Positions 51,701 to 61,500 of a stretch of 64,000 bases of DNA are shown piece by piece. The notes below the pieces were generated by a model. That model was given only the letters and a program-made list of their open reading frames with translations. It searched no databases and had not been told where the DNA came from. The translations under genes were made by a program, and so were the position numbers. The stretch spans positions 1,074,015 through 1,138,014 of the forward strand of contig NC_031498.1 in assembly GCF_000237925.1 (NCBI RefSeq), read 5' to 3'. The stretch comes from Schistosoma mansoni. Its lineage: Eukaryota; Platyhelminthes; Trematoda; Strigeidida; Schistosomatidae. The stretch's first letter is position 1; each line of letters starts with the position of its first letter.

Positions 51701-53528
51701 TCTTAACATAGTTTAGTACAATAATTCAGTACCATCTCAATGGTTTGTGAATAACGTATACTCCCTTTGAAAATATAGCATTTTTAGTTAAAATTCAAAA
51801 AGATCGTATTTACATGATCAAGAAAAGGCTTAAAATAAGTTAAACTAATTGATTTTTTTAAAAGTTAATACTAACCTTTGATGTAGAGCGTCTCACTTTC
51901 CCTCCTCTGTTAACTTACAGTTGGTTTGAATTCCTTCAAATACTTTGCATTAAGGTGAGCGAATATATGCTAGTCAGTAGGCGTGAAGAGTGGTGTCAGT
52001 TGTCCGTGATTGTAATCCATGAAGTCCTCATGCCTACACTGAGTGACAAATTCTCACTCTTGGTTGCTTCGAGCACTGGTCTTGATATCTTTTTTCCATA
52101 GGAGTATTATTTATTGAGATGGTTTATTGTTCCCAGAGTATTCTACATAAAAATACGGGATGCGCCTCCATATCTAAACGCAAAATATTGCTTTAGGACT
52201 GACTAGTTTGTGTCAGCAGCTGAATTTATGATATAGAATGAAGTAGTTGAGTGTGTTGATCACGCCATTTATTTCGGAAATCTCAGCCCTGATGGATTTG
52301 TGTCCGATGAAATTTAGCACATTCAAAAAGCCCGGGTAACTTCTGCCAAATCTTCATTCGTAGCGTAAGTAAAATATCCGTTTCCCGACCAAAGGACGAG
52401 TTCGCCACGCAGCAGTTCGCTCGATTCTTCTTTACAATTGTGAGACATAGTCTTTAAAAACTGAGGATATTCGTACGTTACTGGTATTCGACCATAGGTG
52501 TCTACTAAACATTGCTCTTATATTTTGAAACCATCGAGTTAGCAATTCGAAGGTTGGACGCAGAGTGCTAACTAAGTATGGCAAATAAATTGACGTCGTA
52601 GTGAATCTATATCAACTAAGGTGGTTGTGTGCATGTATTACATGTGCTCATCCACCGACTACTTTGACGCATGGTAATGGATAATTTAGGGGGTTGAACA
52701 AAGTGATTGATTTTTATTCCTGAGTACTTATTTTTGCTGATCTTGGTTGTATAAACCAAATTACATTGATTGAAGATTGGTAGTATATCAAGACTATTTT
52801 TACTAATAGTGTTTTATCTGAATGGAACTCTGCAGTTTCCTGAAAAGCCAGACAACAATTCATAATAACCAGAGGTTGGTCAGCGGGGATACATGTTTAC
52901 CCATACGATAACTAATTGTGACATGATCTACCCAACAACTATGTGGAACAGCCAACTGATCTCATGGAACAAAAGGAAATATTCGTATCAAATGATTTAA
53001 TCCTCCTAATTGTCTTACCATTTTTTTATAGCAAAAACAACTGTACACTGAGTGGAGATTACATAAGCACTAAATTTTGTAGACCAATAAGCGAATGTTC
53101 TTCAAATCTGTCCTTTATAAATTAAGAATAATTTGGGGTTTGTCAGGTGATCTACTTTTGTTTAGCGAGTCATAAATCTCAGTTACTTTTCCGAGTCCTA
53201 CTTAAATAGTTGGAAGGGAAAAGCCACAATGTAGTTACAAAGCCATTAAAGGCTTTTTCAATTTCTTCTAATATCTTAGTTCATTAATGCAATACAATAA
53301 AAATTAGTACTTCTAATTGTTTTATGTTTATTCTATGCATGCAGGCGAAAAATTCGTGGACCTCAAACATTTATTTTTTATGGTCCACCAACATTTCCAT
53401 GGTTTGTCAAGGAATTATACGATTTTCGACATTCAGAAAATGAAATACAATACAATATGACTATACTCTATTGTCATCCTATAGAAACTCATATTGTAGC
53501 TATGATAACTGGTTCAGTAGAATTTTAA
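36680..53528 (+). CDS. UTP25: UTP25 (DIEXF) U3 snoRNA-associated protein, 13 exons
   Basis: Exons: 36680-36710, 36749-36828, 36867-36935, 36982-37044, 37090-37172, 37219-37275, 38979-39202, 42162-42294, 44506-44771, 46714-47127, 49368-49539, 51407-51505, 53345-53528. All phases close; the sum is 1875 nt, or 624 residues. UTP25 is a nucleolar factor of the small-subunit processome with a helicase-like fold lacking the true DEAD motif. Visible blocks include FLRHF, a NYEDVFY/ALNH block, SLRDQGF, a motif-Ia-like APTKEAARR, DNFRIGMAF, IASIELLIIDQGEM in place of DEAD, YRQTLLFSA, VLIYVPDFYDLEELR, RILLITERYYFFRR and FIFYGPPTFPWF. The acidic N-terminal region of vertebrate UTP25 is missing: an in-frame stop lies just ahead of the chosen ATG, although an upstream exon cannot be excluded. 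Kilobase introns downstream are full of retroelements. The C-terminus may continue in one more exon. Confidence 0.88.
36749..36828 (+). CDS. UTP25: UTP25 exon 2
   Basis: Encodes SSFLRHFSIPYEQV, aligning with the DPFxxH segment of the family. Donor GTAAGT. Flanked by two introns of 38 bp. Confidence 0.7.
36867..36935 (+). CDS. UTP25: UTP25 exon 3
   Basis: Twenty-three codons in phase 0 opened by a TTTTTCAG acceptor; includes NPHIGWYRSS. Donor GTTAGT is weak; a GTAAGC four bases later would break the frame. Confidence 0.65.
36982..37044 (+). CDS. UTP25: UTP25 exon 4
   Basis: Twenty-one codons, phase 0 in and out, ending ILYKMITNYE, the equivalent of the vertebrate LFLIMNSYRD segment. Donor GTGGTT. 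Confidence 0.75.
37090..37172 (+). CDS. UTP25: UTP25 exon 5
   Basis: Encodes DVFYCHRTPENES and LLYCSHALNHSL, matching DLFYPERT and YCLHVINHVLK of the vertebrate protein. Donor GTAAGT. Confidence 0.85.
37219..37275 (+). CDS. UTP25: UTP25 exon 6
   Basis: Nineteen codons reading CQTLVSKNNEKEKQFGAS, equivalent to the AQVLGNN...QKFG stretch ahead of RDQG. Donor GTGAGT, phase 2. The preceding intron is 46 bp. Confidence 0.8.
37880..38440. repeat. GC-richer dispersed repeat in UTP25 intron 6
   Basis: Contains aggccggtcggacacagtct and accagcctggctggcatgat; clearly richer in GC than the intron around it. The last 200 bp recur, decayed, at 62,470-62,700. No domain is readable; probably the untranslated 5' part of a retroelement. 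Confidence 0.5.
38979..39202 (+). CDS. UTP25: UTP25 exon 7
   Basis: Runs from SLRDQGFHRARTLILAPTKE to DYEEWFSG. It ends on the first base of a glycine codon before GCAAGT, a GC-type donor. Reading through instead would insert an unrelated tail ending at 39288. Confidence 0.88.
42162..42294 (+). CDS. UTP25: UTP25 exon 8
   Basis: Encodes NSNDNFRIGMAFSKKSVKLY and SDLILASPLGIKAVIDDE, aligning with DDHFRIGVA and SDILIASPLGL. Acceptor TTTACTAG, donor GTAAGG. Confidence 0.9.
43855..44256. repeat. Family II fold-back SINE in UTP25 intron 8
   Basis: Left arm 43,855-43,965 (minus) and right arm 44,180-44,256 (plus) both include tail and hammerhead sequence; a minus-strand tRNA-like head with GGGTTCGAATCTC lies between. 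Least diverged member in the window. Confidence 0.75.
44506..44771 (+). CDS. UTP25: UTP25 exon 9 (motif II region)
   Basis: Encodes IASIELLIIDQGEMLLMQNW, where DQGE replaces a DEAD box, and RRYRQTLLFSAVSN (motif III-like). Donor GTGAGT. Confidence 0.9.
44940..45090. repeat. Family II mini fold-back (arms only)
   Basis: taagttagacaactattgaa at the left and ttcaatggttgtctaactta at the right form inverted arms around about 70 bp; the tRNA-like head is gone. Confidence 0.6.
45866..46394 (-). mobile_element. Family III retroposon, copy 5, in UTP25 intron 9
   Basis: Flanked by GAATTAAAATAT (45,854-45,865) and GAATTAAGATAT (46,395-46,406). Antisense to the host gene. Confidence 0.8.
46714..47127 (+). 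CDS. UTP25: UTP25 exon 10
   Basis: 414 nt, starting NFQGMNY (family: NMQGQV). It contains a Ser/Asp-rich insertion around residues SDSDDEIEMS that vertebrate proteins lack. Ends TAT-TTA-T before GTAAGT. Confidence 0.87.
47985..48434 (-). mobile_element. Family III retroposon, copy 6, diverged
   Basis: Reads gtgagggctgaaatactgcc through gggcattcaggggctaaatt with several small deletions; no tail left. Confidence 0.7.
48560..49070 (+). repeat. GC-richer block in UTP25 intron 10, probably retroelement-derived
   Basis: ORF of 99 codons (TDWVPPCRGGRVGSSSKIYD) with base composition unlike the AT-rich intron. No second copy is visible in this window. Confidence 0.35.
49368..49539 (+). CDS. UTP25: UTP25 exon 11
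   Basis: Encodes SGRNVSIARLNAFKQRILPR and PRVLIYVPDFYDLEELRQIL, the start of the second RecA-like lobe. Of two tandem CAG acceptors, the first must be used: the second creates a stop at the junction. Confidence 0.88.
50415..50498 (-). repeat. Family II SINE tail fragment
   Basis: gaaaacctggaagcactgga followed by complement of the stem II region; truncated before the tRNA-like head. Confidence 0.55.
50970..51320 (+). mobile_element. Non-LTR retrotransposon fragment in UTP25 intron 11
   Basis: Reads LVSDEIWARIQKTQLVFDN, LYHLWYRQNISFPTKW and VPSFLLYGCETWPLLVFDLR: the segment just after the palm domain of the reverse transcriptase, orientation as the host gene. Confidence 0.75.
51407..51505 (+). 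CDS. UTP25: UTP25 exon 12
   Basis: Encodes YTEDSEAERFRTLFGDG and ILLITERYYFFRR, equivalent to FLLFTERFHFYKRY. Donor GTGAGT. Confidence 0.9.
52240..52690 (+). mobile_element. Second, more decayed copy of the same fragment in UTP25 intron 12
   Basis: SPDGFVSDEI*HIQKARVTSA and frameshifted KYPFPDQRTSSPRSSSLDSS match the 50,970 copy in the same order. Confidence 0.65.
53345..53528 (+). CDS. UTP25: UTP25 exon 13 (last certain exon)
   Basis: Encodes RRKIRGPQTFIFYGPPTFPW then NMTILYCHPIETHIVAMITG and TAA. It ends about 20 residues short of the vertebrate C-terminus. A further open segment, FNHEQTGFIRLGVHEYQKY, lies at 53572-53647 behind a TTTTACTTCAG acceptor and may be an alternative last exon. 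Confidence 0.8.
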
Positions 53529-54484
53529 TAATAACCATATTTTCATATGTAAATTGTTTGTTTTACTTCAGCACATTTAACCATGAGCAAACTGGTTTTA
53601 TTCGTCTTGGAGTTCATGAGTACCAAAAGTATATCGTTTCGGAATAAAAGATAGTTTTACTGTATGCTTTTAAGCTATATATATATACCTTGAGGTGGAG
53701 ATATTGTTACATCTTAACAGATTCATTTCTTTCCAGCTTATAAGTAACATATTTCTACACTTTAATAACAATCCAACTATGGTTTACAATTTATTGTAGG
53801 AAGGTGAGTTTTCTTCATAATGGGCAAATTTAGCAATATTTTCCTTTTACAGTATTTAAATCTGGTGTAATCTAGGATGGGAAACGCACTCAAGTGACAT
53901 TCTTTATACGTATATCTCTCAATCATCCATATTAAATTTCATAGATTTTTATTATTAGGCTTTCTCTCCAGTGGAATGTGTACTAATAAACGTTGACATG
54001 CAAATAACTAACGATGGTTAGTCGTATGCCTTATGTCATAAGTCCGAACCCTGGTAAAGTTGTGGGTGCACACTGACAAGAAATTCTGTGCTAGAAAGAG
54101 ACTTGTACAGCGCTCCCTAGTGCCTTTTAATAGCGCCCTAAATTAGCTCAATCTGTGGAGAATATAACTTATAAATGATGGGATGTTGATTTGTTTCTTC
54201 TCAATAGTCTTGCTTCATTAGTCGTTATTGCCTACTGCATATGTATAAACATAAGTCCAAAAGATTTTGTACGGTAATGTATTTACAAATTTATATCCGT
54301 TGTTGTGAAGTATCAAAACTACTGTGGTAATATGCTCATTCTACATGAAAGAAAAACATCACAAATTTAGTAGTAGCACGATTATGTCTGGATTACTATA
54401 CTTTTCAACCCCATTTTTTATGAAAGTGACCGTTTGTTGAACTAAATGGTTGCATTTAGTGTATTTTAATATATCGAATCTGTT

Positions 54485-54836
54485 TAGCATTTAAACACAT
54501 AAGCATTGATACAGAGAACCACCAAATATATATGCGCCACACAAATCATTTGCCTATACGGAAGCAGGTGGTTTCCTTAGGAAGCCACACCCCAAGCCTT
54601 CGACCGTAAGGTTTGATCCATAAGGCAGTGGAGCAACGTAAGGAGATGTGATTCCATGATAGCCGGTAACCGACAATAGGTTCATACGCCATTTGTTCCC
54701 TTAGGGATCATGGAGCCCATGTGCACCATTGGTTTACAATCAGGGTTTTGCAACAACCCTAGATGGACCCTTCGTGTCGAACATTCGCTTTTCATCCTCT
54801 CAATTGTGTGAAAAACACCTCCTCTGCGAGAAGTAA
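54485..54836 (-). mobile_element. Family III retroposon, copy 7, 5'-truncated
   Basis: Tail side (tttaaacacataagcattga) to aacacctcctctgcgagaag; lacks the agcccccaaatg end. Lies between the converging genes. Confidence 0.7.
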
Positions 54837-55382
54837 ACAGTTACTAAACTATTTGTAACTAACATTTTACAAACACACCTAACAATGTTTGTATGTAAGT
54901 CAAATCCATGAATTCTGCTCAAATAGTCACTTGCATTCAATATAGTACATGTGCCGCAAACACTACATTGTTAAAAGAATAGTTGTTTTATTGTAAAAAA
55001 AATGAAGAGAGGTTGTTACATTAGAACACAGAATATCTCGAATTGTGTGTGTGTATGTGTACAAAAAAAGAGTCCTGTTGAACAGTTTAATATTTATCAC
55101 AATATTAAAGATAAAGAAATAGATTGATATGTATCACAATGAACAATCATAAGTAATGGGTAAACAGTTTAAAAATTATAGATTTGGGAGTCAGTTTGAA
55201 ATCAGATAAAATTTTCTTCTTTCAAAGAAAAGATTATTATTCACATCATATAAGAAGTAAGATATCTCAAGTTGACAAGATCATTATTGAATGGTTGAAT
55301 AGGAATGTACTTAAAAAGGTATTTATATCAAAAGGACGAAAAATATCAAGCTGAAATGATAAACTACAGTTATTCAAATATT

Positions 55383-55577
55383 TTATATCTGTTGTCCAAT
55401 AACACAATCTACTCTTATATCTTGATTAATCTTTTTAACATTACCAATTCGATTCATTGTACATTCAAAACGTCCAATTGGTTGACAGTGTGATTCTTTA
55501 CAAAGTTTCATAAAATTATTATATTCTAGTGATTTGAAACGCCAAGGTATTGAAAATGGTGTTAAATGAGTGACATA
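55383..55577 (-). CDS. Unidentified minus-strand gene, last exon
   Basis: Sixty-four codons plus TAA, phase 0 after an ATATCATAG acceptor. Encodes TPFSIPWRFKSLEYNNFMKL and ESHCQPIGRFECTMNRIGN. The CxxxHC...C spacing loosely recalls the membrane-proximal part of integrin alpha chains; evidence for that is weak. Confidence 0.55.
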   Translation of the reverse strand, partial: YVTHLTPFSIPWRFKSLEYNNFMKLCKESHCQPIGRFECTMNRIGNVKKINQDIRVDCVIGQQI

Positions 55578-58500
55578 CTATGATATAGAAAACAATAAAG
55601 AGAAAAAGAATTCATTAGATTGGCTAGTTTGTTCAGATTTTAGAATTTCTATAGTCTAAATCACAGACTGTTCTTGGCTAAATCACTACTGAAAACGAGG
55701 AGGCAATGGGTAGTTGTTTCGTTGTAGTATGGGACTCTTCAGCAATCCGCATCCCACAAGGAGCCAAACCTGAAACTTTTGGTTTCATGTGAGAAACATT
55801 AACCCCTAGACCACTGAGCCGGCATCCAGGGGTATGTCTAACTTCAATCATCCCACGGTATTATCTGGATATCTGCCATTGTCTGCGATGAATCACTATC
55901 TGACACCTGACATGATTGAACTCTATTTGTCACAGACTCTTACTCTAAAACCCTATTAATTACACTTTGAAGCTAGTCACTAGTGTACACATGATTATGA
56001 GGAGATTGTAGAATTTTCATAGTTCAAATCATTAATTGATCTTATCTAGATCAACAATGAAAGTTTTTAAATGAATGACTATTTCTGACAGAATAAAATC
56101 CTTATAGTGTGTGACAGTATAGAAGAAAGATTTATATGAAGATCCTCTCTTATTTGAATATGAATCAACATTCACCAAAATAACAAACTTAAAATATACA
56201 GATATTAAATAGGAATAATATATTTGTAAAATCTCAGCAAATGAATTTGAAGTAAATCCAACGTTTTGCCTGGCAATCTGGTCCAAGCGTTTTCAAGGAT
56301 ATATATATACTACAAATATATTATCCCTATTTAATGTCTTACATCAGCTGAGCGCCCAAATACTGAAACTATTCGCTCTAATTTAGACGAAAGTTCTTAA
56401 ATATATATTAAAATATACAGTATAGTAAGCCTTTATTATTACAGTTTATTTGTACAACCTATTTTGCCAGGTCACGAGAAAAGCCTATTATATTCACTTA
56501 GTATTACTTGTTTGATTCTTCCCATTGGTGTTTAGGACTGCAATTGATCAGTCTCTTATTGGCATATGTGCATACTGTGTGTATTGCCTCGATATAGCCT
56601 TAATTCACAAGCTATTATAGTTTTTATTAACTAATTATTGTCATTTAGACAATTGATTCACTATGTATAACTATGTTTTGAATGTGATTGAAAATATGTC
56701 TGCACTTTAATCTTTGTCTATCCTCTCGTTGTAAACATAGATAATTAAAGATAACTTTACCCACTTATCAATCACCATTCAGAAAATACACACATTCTTT
56801 CACTTCTTTGGATTCATTCCCTTTCCGGTGGTGTTTGCTCATTGGGCGTTTGTCGATTTTACCGGATAATAACAATACAAACTTTCCGAATGATTATTGT
56901 TCTGACTTCTGCATATTCTTAAGTAAATATTCATAGGACTATTAAAAGAATTGACCCCAGTTAACAAAAAATACCCAGTTAATGTGACATCAGCCATATA
57001 TTCGAGTCAGAATTTCTATGCCTTGAAGATGTATAACTTTGATATTGTGAAAAAGTTTCGACCAACAGATATGGTGATCTAAAATATTAAGGTTCGGATG
57101 CTACCCACTGCCCAAACCATAAGGTAGCACTGAGTTAGAGATAATGGGAAAATTGAAAAGCAATAACAATACAGTAACAAAGATAAACATACAGCCTTAG
57201 TGATTCTATTGTCCAGAAGGTCACCAGTTAAAGATTCAATGCTTTCATTGATAGTATCATGTAATTTATCCGTGGAACCTGTTTCATGGACATCATTTTT
57301 AGTAAAATCCCCAGCAATTTGACGATTATCTTCCATTGAGACATGGCTACGTGATTTCAATTGACGATTATAAAGTTGATGTTGACCATTTGAAAAAGAA
57401 CTACTTAGCGCTAGACGTCTGGATAAGTAAAGTTTCGAAGCACAAATATAGAATCGCATGTTAGACAATTCAAATGTTACTGGGTATTTGCAAAGTAGGT
57501 TTTGACTGTAGTATACTTCCGGTGTTATAGTTGAATCTGGGTCACTGTCCACACAAGTAATGTTTAGACTGAATATAACACTGAAGACAAAATGTGGACA
57601 GAAATGAACAACATAAAGGTTTTAATTTTACTTAGGAATTCTATAGTTAAAAGTTGTATCTTCCTAAAAACAATGGACACAAATGAATGAACGTCTTTTC
57701 TGACTACCGTAGGTCATGGCAGAATAATGAGCTGAGAAATTTAGGAAACGCATGTGACAAGAGAAATACTGATCAAGCGTTTGTGTTGGTAAATATATTC
57801 AATATGTATATCAATTGGATTGGAACTATTTGGTAGAACTTAGTTGCATACGTCTCTTACCCCTCGTGGAGCATAGGCCATCGAACAGCGATTTCCAACC
57901 AACTCTGTCCTGGACTTCCTTTTCCAGTCATTCCAAAGTGTTATTCATTCTTTCGGTGTCTGCTTCCAATTCACGACGCAATATCCTCTTCCGTCCACCT
58001 CTTTTCTTTTTACCTTGACGGTTCCAAGGTAGGGGGCTTTCCTTGTGATAGAGTTTGTTGGTTTCCGCAAAATTTAACCTATCCACTTCAACTGGAAGTT
58101 GCTTTGTTCTCGGTCATAGTAGGTTATTGCTGATAGTGTTTGTCCAACGGATCAGGAGTAACTTGCGTAGACAACTGTTTATGGATACCTGTACTTTTTT
58201 GATGATGGTTGTAGTAATTCTCTTTAATTGTAGGAATGTTTACCTTGCTTTGTCAATTCGTCCATTTACATACGCATCGGTGCATCAGATTGTTAATATT
58301 CTCTGGTTAAATATCATGATAAGCTTTTGGATGTCATAACTTATTAATTAATAGTTCCTGAAATGTTTTCAGACGGTTTCACTTTAATATAGAACATCCA
58401 GAAACACTAATCCACTCTGACCATAATTCAGCGTTGTGGATGGTTTATTGCGTAGCACGTAATATGTACGAGGACTAAACTATTGATACACATATTTAGG

Positions 58501-61500
58501 GTAAGATAAATACCACACTTTAAAAGCAGTACACATCCTTCAAGTACTATTGTATTATCTTATAATTCCCACGGATTGAATTCAATAAAGCTTCACAGTT
58601 GCTTCTAAATATCATTTTTCCCAAAGAAATGTAACAATGAAAATCCTTTAAACATGTATAACACTTATCTAGACTAATACGTAAGAAAAATTGACTGTCG
58701 TCAACTTATTCTCCGTTTATACTTGAAAATCTGTTTGTCGAAAAGTGAAAATACTAGCTTGAGCATATAGAAATTAGTGAAGGTTGTAGAATGCATTGTG
58801 AAGTTCCTAGGATATCAGAATGAACTGTAGATGGTGTAGACGCTTAGAAATTCATTCATCTGATTCTTAACTACTTTGTCACAAGTTTAAATACGATTGT
58901 TTCGGTCCAGTTAACTTAATGACATCAATAAATCGGCTTGGATTTTCGTAATTCCTTGAGCTTGTATGACGTTTCTGAGCTGCTTGACATTTATTTATGA
59001 CTTACCAAGTGAGTTAACTATTATATGGATTTAATATTCGTAGTAGTAAAAATTGATTGATGGAGTATGGGTTTGTCATTATTGATAGATGTTTTAAACT
59101 GTGAGATTTTCGTGAATAAGCACATGGCGCAAGTTGGTAACAGCCAAGTGGGTTTCTCATGATCGTATAGTTTATGGTCATACTAAAGGGTTGAGAATGT
59201 TGAGCTCTGAAGCAACATTCTACAGTTAAAGCAGGATTATTGAATCTCGAGAATTCGTCCATTGTTACTTAATTTGTTAACATGACTGCATCATCTTCGT
59301 ATTTCAGGTATATAATTGAATCTCCTAATAGTATGTGATTCTCTAAACAGTCAGGTGATTTCTAGGAGTGTATCTATAACGTGTTCAATACAGATGATAG
59401 TGTATCATAAGCCTTGATTCAATCAATAATAATTTGAGTAAATAACCTTTAATTAGGCGTATACGCTGTTCTTCACATGCTGTCCAACAATGATGAAAAC
59501 TTCTTAATGTAACATTTAATACAGCAAATGCAACACAATTTAGAGCACATTCATTCCTGAGGTTTATATCCTTTCCAACACTTCAAGAAGTAATGTTTGT
59601 TAACAATAAATAGCAACTAAGAAAATTTACAAATTTCGTTCATACAATAAATATCTAACTAGTAAGCATATTATTATTATTATTCACTTACTATGTTTTA
59701 GGTAAAGGGAATATATTCAAATTGAATCCAAGAGGTTTGATAATATCTACTGGTAGAATACAATAATGTCCACTAGGCATTGAAAGGGCAAACTAAGACA
59801 AAGAAGTTCTTTATTGATTATAATGAATATTCATTTGTTTACATTAAAATTCATTGCTTAACAATTGAGTACAAAAACAGTATAAACCAAGTATGATTAT
59901 AAGTAAATTGTGAGTAATTTGGCTAAATAATGCGCCTTATTGTAAAAAGGGCTTGTGATACATAACAGATGGTCAAATCGAATCACTGGGTTTTCCTAGG
60001 AAATTACCAAGTCAAATAAATAATTTGTAAAACAAACGACCAACAACAGTAGATTCAGTCCCTAAGTATCTGGAAACCGATGATGACGACTCTAGCGTCA
60101 CACGTACATAGTCTGTGAGACAAAAAGTTAGTAAATAAATAATATATTTGTAATATCCCAATGAGTGGAAAAATTAGATTTTCTACTCATTGGGATATTA
60201 CAAATATACTATTTATTTATAACAATCTACCCAATGCTCAATTTATTCAGAATTATCAAATCAAAACTTGGTAATGTTACCTACAGAAAAAGTAAATTTT
60301 ATTCTGCTGATTTTCTTGGTCCGACCAGTAAAAAAATGTAAAGCATATGGAAGACATGAAGTATAAAGTTCAATTACGGCAGATCCGCATATTTAAAGCT
60401 GATTTTAGAGAATAAGAGCTATCACTGAAAAAGGAAGAGGGATGTGTTGTTTGATAATGTCAGGCACTCACTCATACGATAAAACTTGACTATAAGCTAT
60501 CATGATTATTATTATTTGAACACACAAATATTGATACAAGGGGGCACCAGATATATATGCGCCGCACAAATCATTTGATTTGTGTGAGGGATGTGATACT
60601 GCCTAGGTGCCCAAACTGAAGCAGATGGTTTTCTTAGGGGACCACACCCCAAGCCTTTGACCTAAATATCTGATCCACAAGGCAGTGGAACATCGTAAGG
60701 AGATGCAGTCCCATGGTAGCCGGTGACCAACGATTGGTTCGTACGCCATTTGTTACCTCAGGATACTGGAGCCCATGTGCACCATTGGTTTGGAATCAGG
60801 GTTTTCCAACTCCCCTAGGTGAATTCTCCATGTCCACCAACCCGGTTGAAGTACCGGATATTCGCTTCTCGTTCTCTCAATTACGTAAACAACACACCCC
60901 GCCACGAGAAGGCAGTGAGTAGGACTTCCCTGACAGAGGCTATATACGCGTGGCCATATGAGAGCATTTCGAGAGAGAGGGCGGGCTCTCCTCACTCTCG
61001 GCCGTACTAGGGCATTTGGGGGCTATCATGATGATACATAAGTTTATTTCACAAATCTTCACGTGTATTTTCAATGATCTAAACTCTCTAGAATGATAGA
61101 CTTAGACGTTGTTTTCATATCAAACAAACGATATAACACCTATGAATAACTAATTGTTTTCAGAATCAATATACTGATGACTAGGTTCAATATAAATGAA
61201 AATAAAAAGCATCATTACAATGAAAAATCATCAATTTACTCAAATAAAGATATACTTACTTGATCATTGCAAGATGTAGCCGATAAATATAATGGTCTAC
61301 TTAATTGTAAACAACATCCAGGTGGAAACGTCGGTATAGGATGATTCATTTTACATTCTAAACTTTGTGATAATGAATTATATTCTCGTATAAAATCAAC
61401 TGGACCATCTTCTAAAATAAATTGACTAAATAAAGTTTGATGCTTTTTATGCAAATGTTCATCTTGATGATGATTATCCAATGAATTAGAAATTAATGAA

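Noticed and set aside
55383-55577. Integrin alpha identity for the minus-strand gene
   Set aside because: Only a loose Cys spacing in the last exon supports it; no FG-GAP repeats or GFFxR tail were found.
59014-59310. 82-codon minus ORF preceded by LKYEDDAVML, resembling an RT YADD motif
   Set aside because: Downstream sequence does not follow any reverse transcriptase, and splice phases do not fit the surrounding gene; left unassigned.
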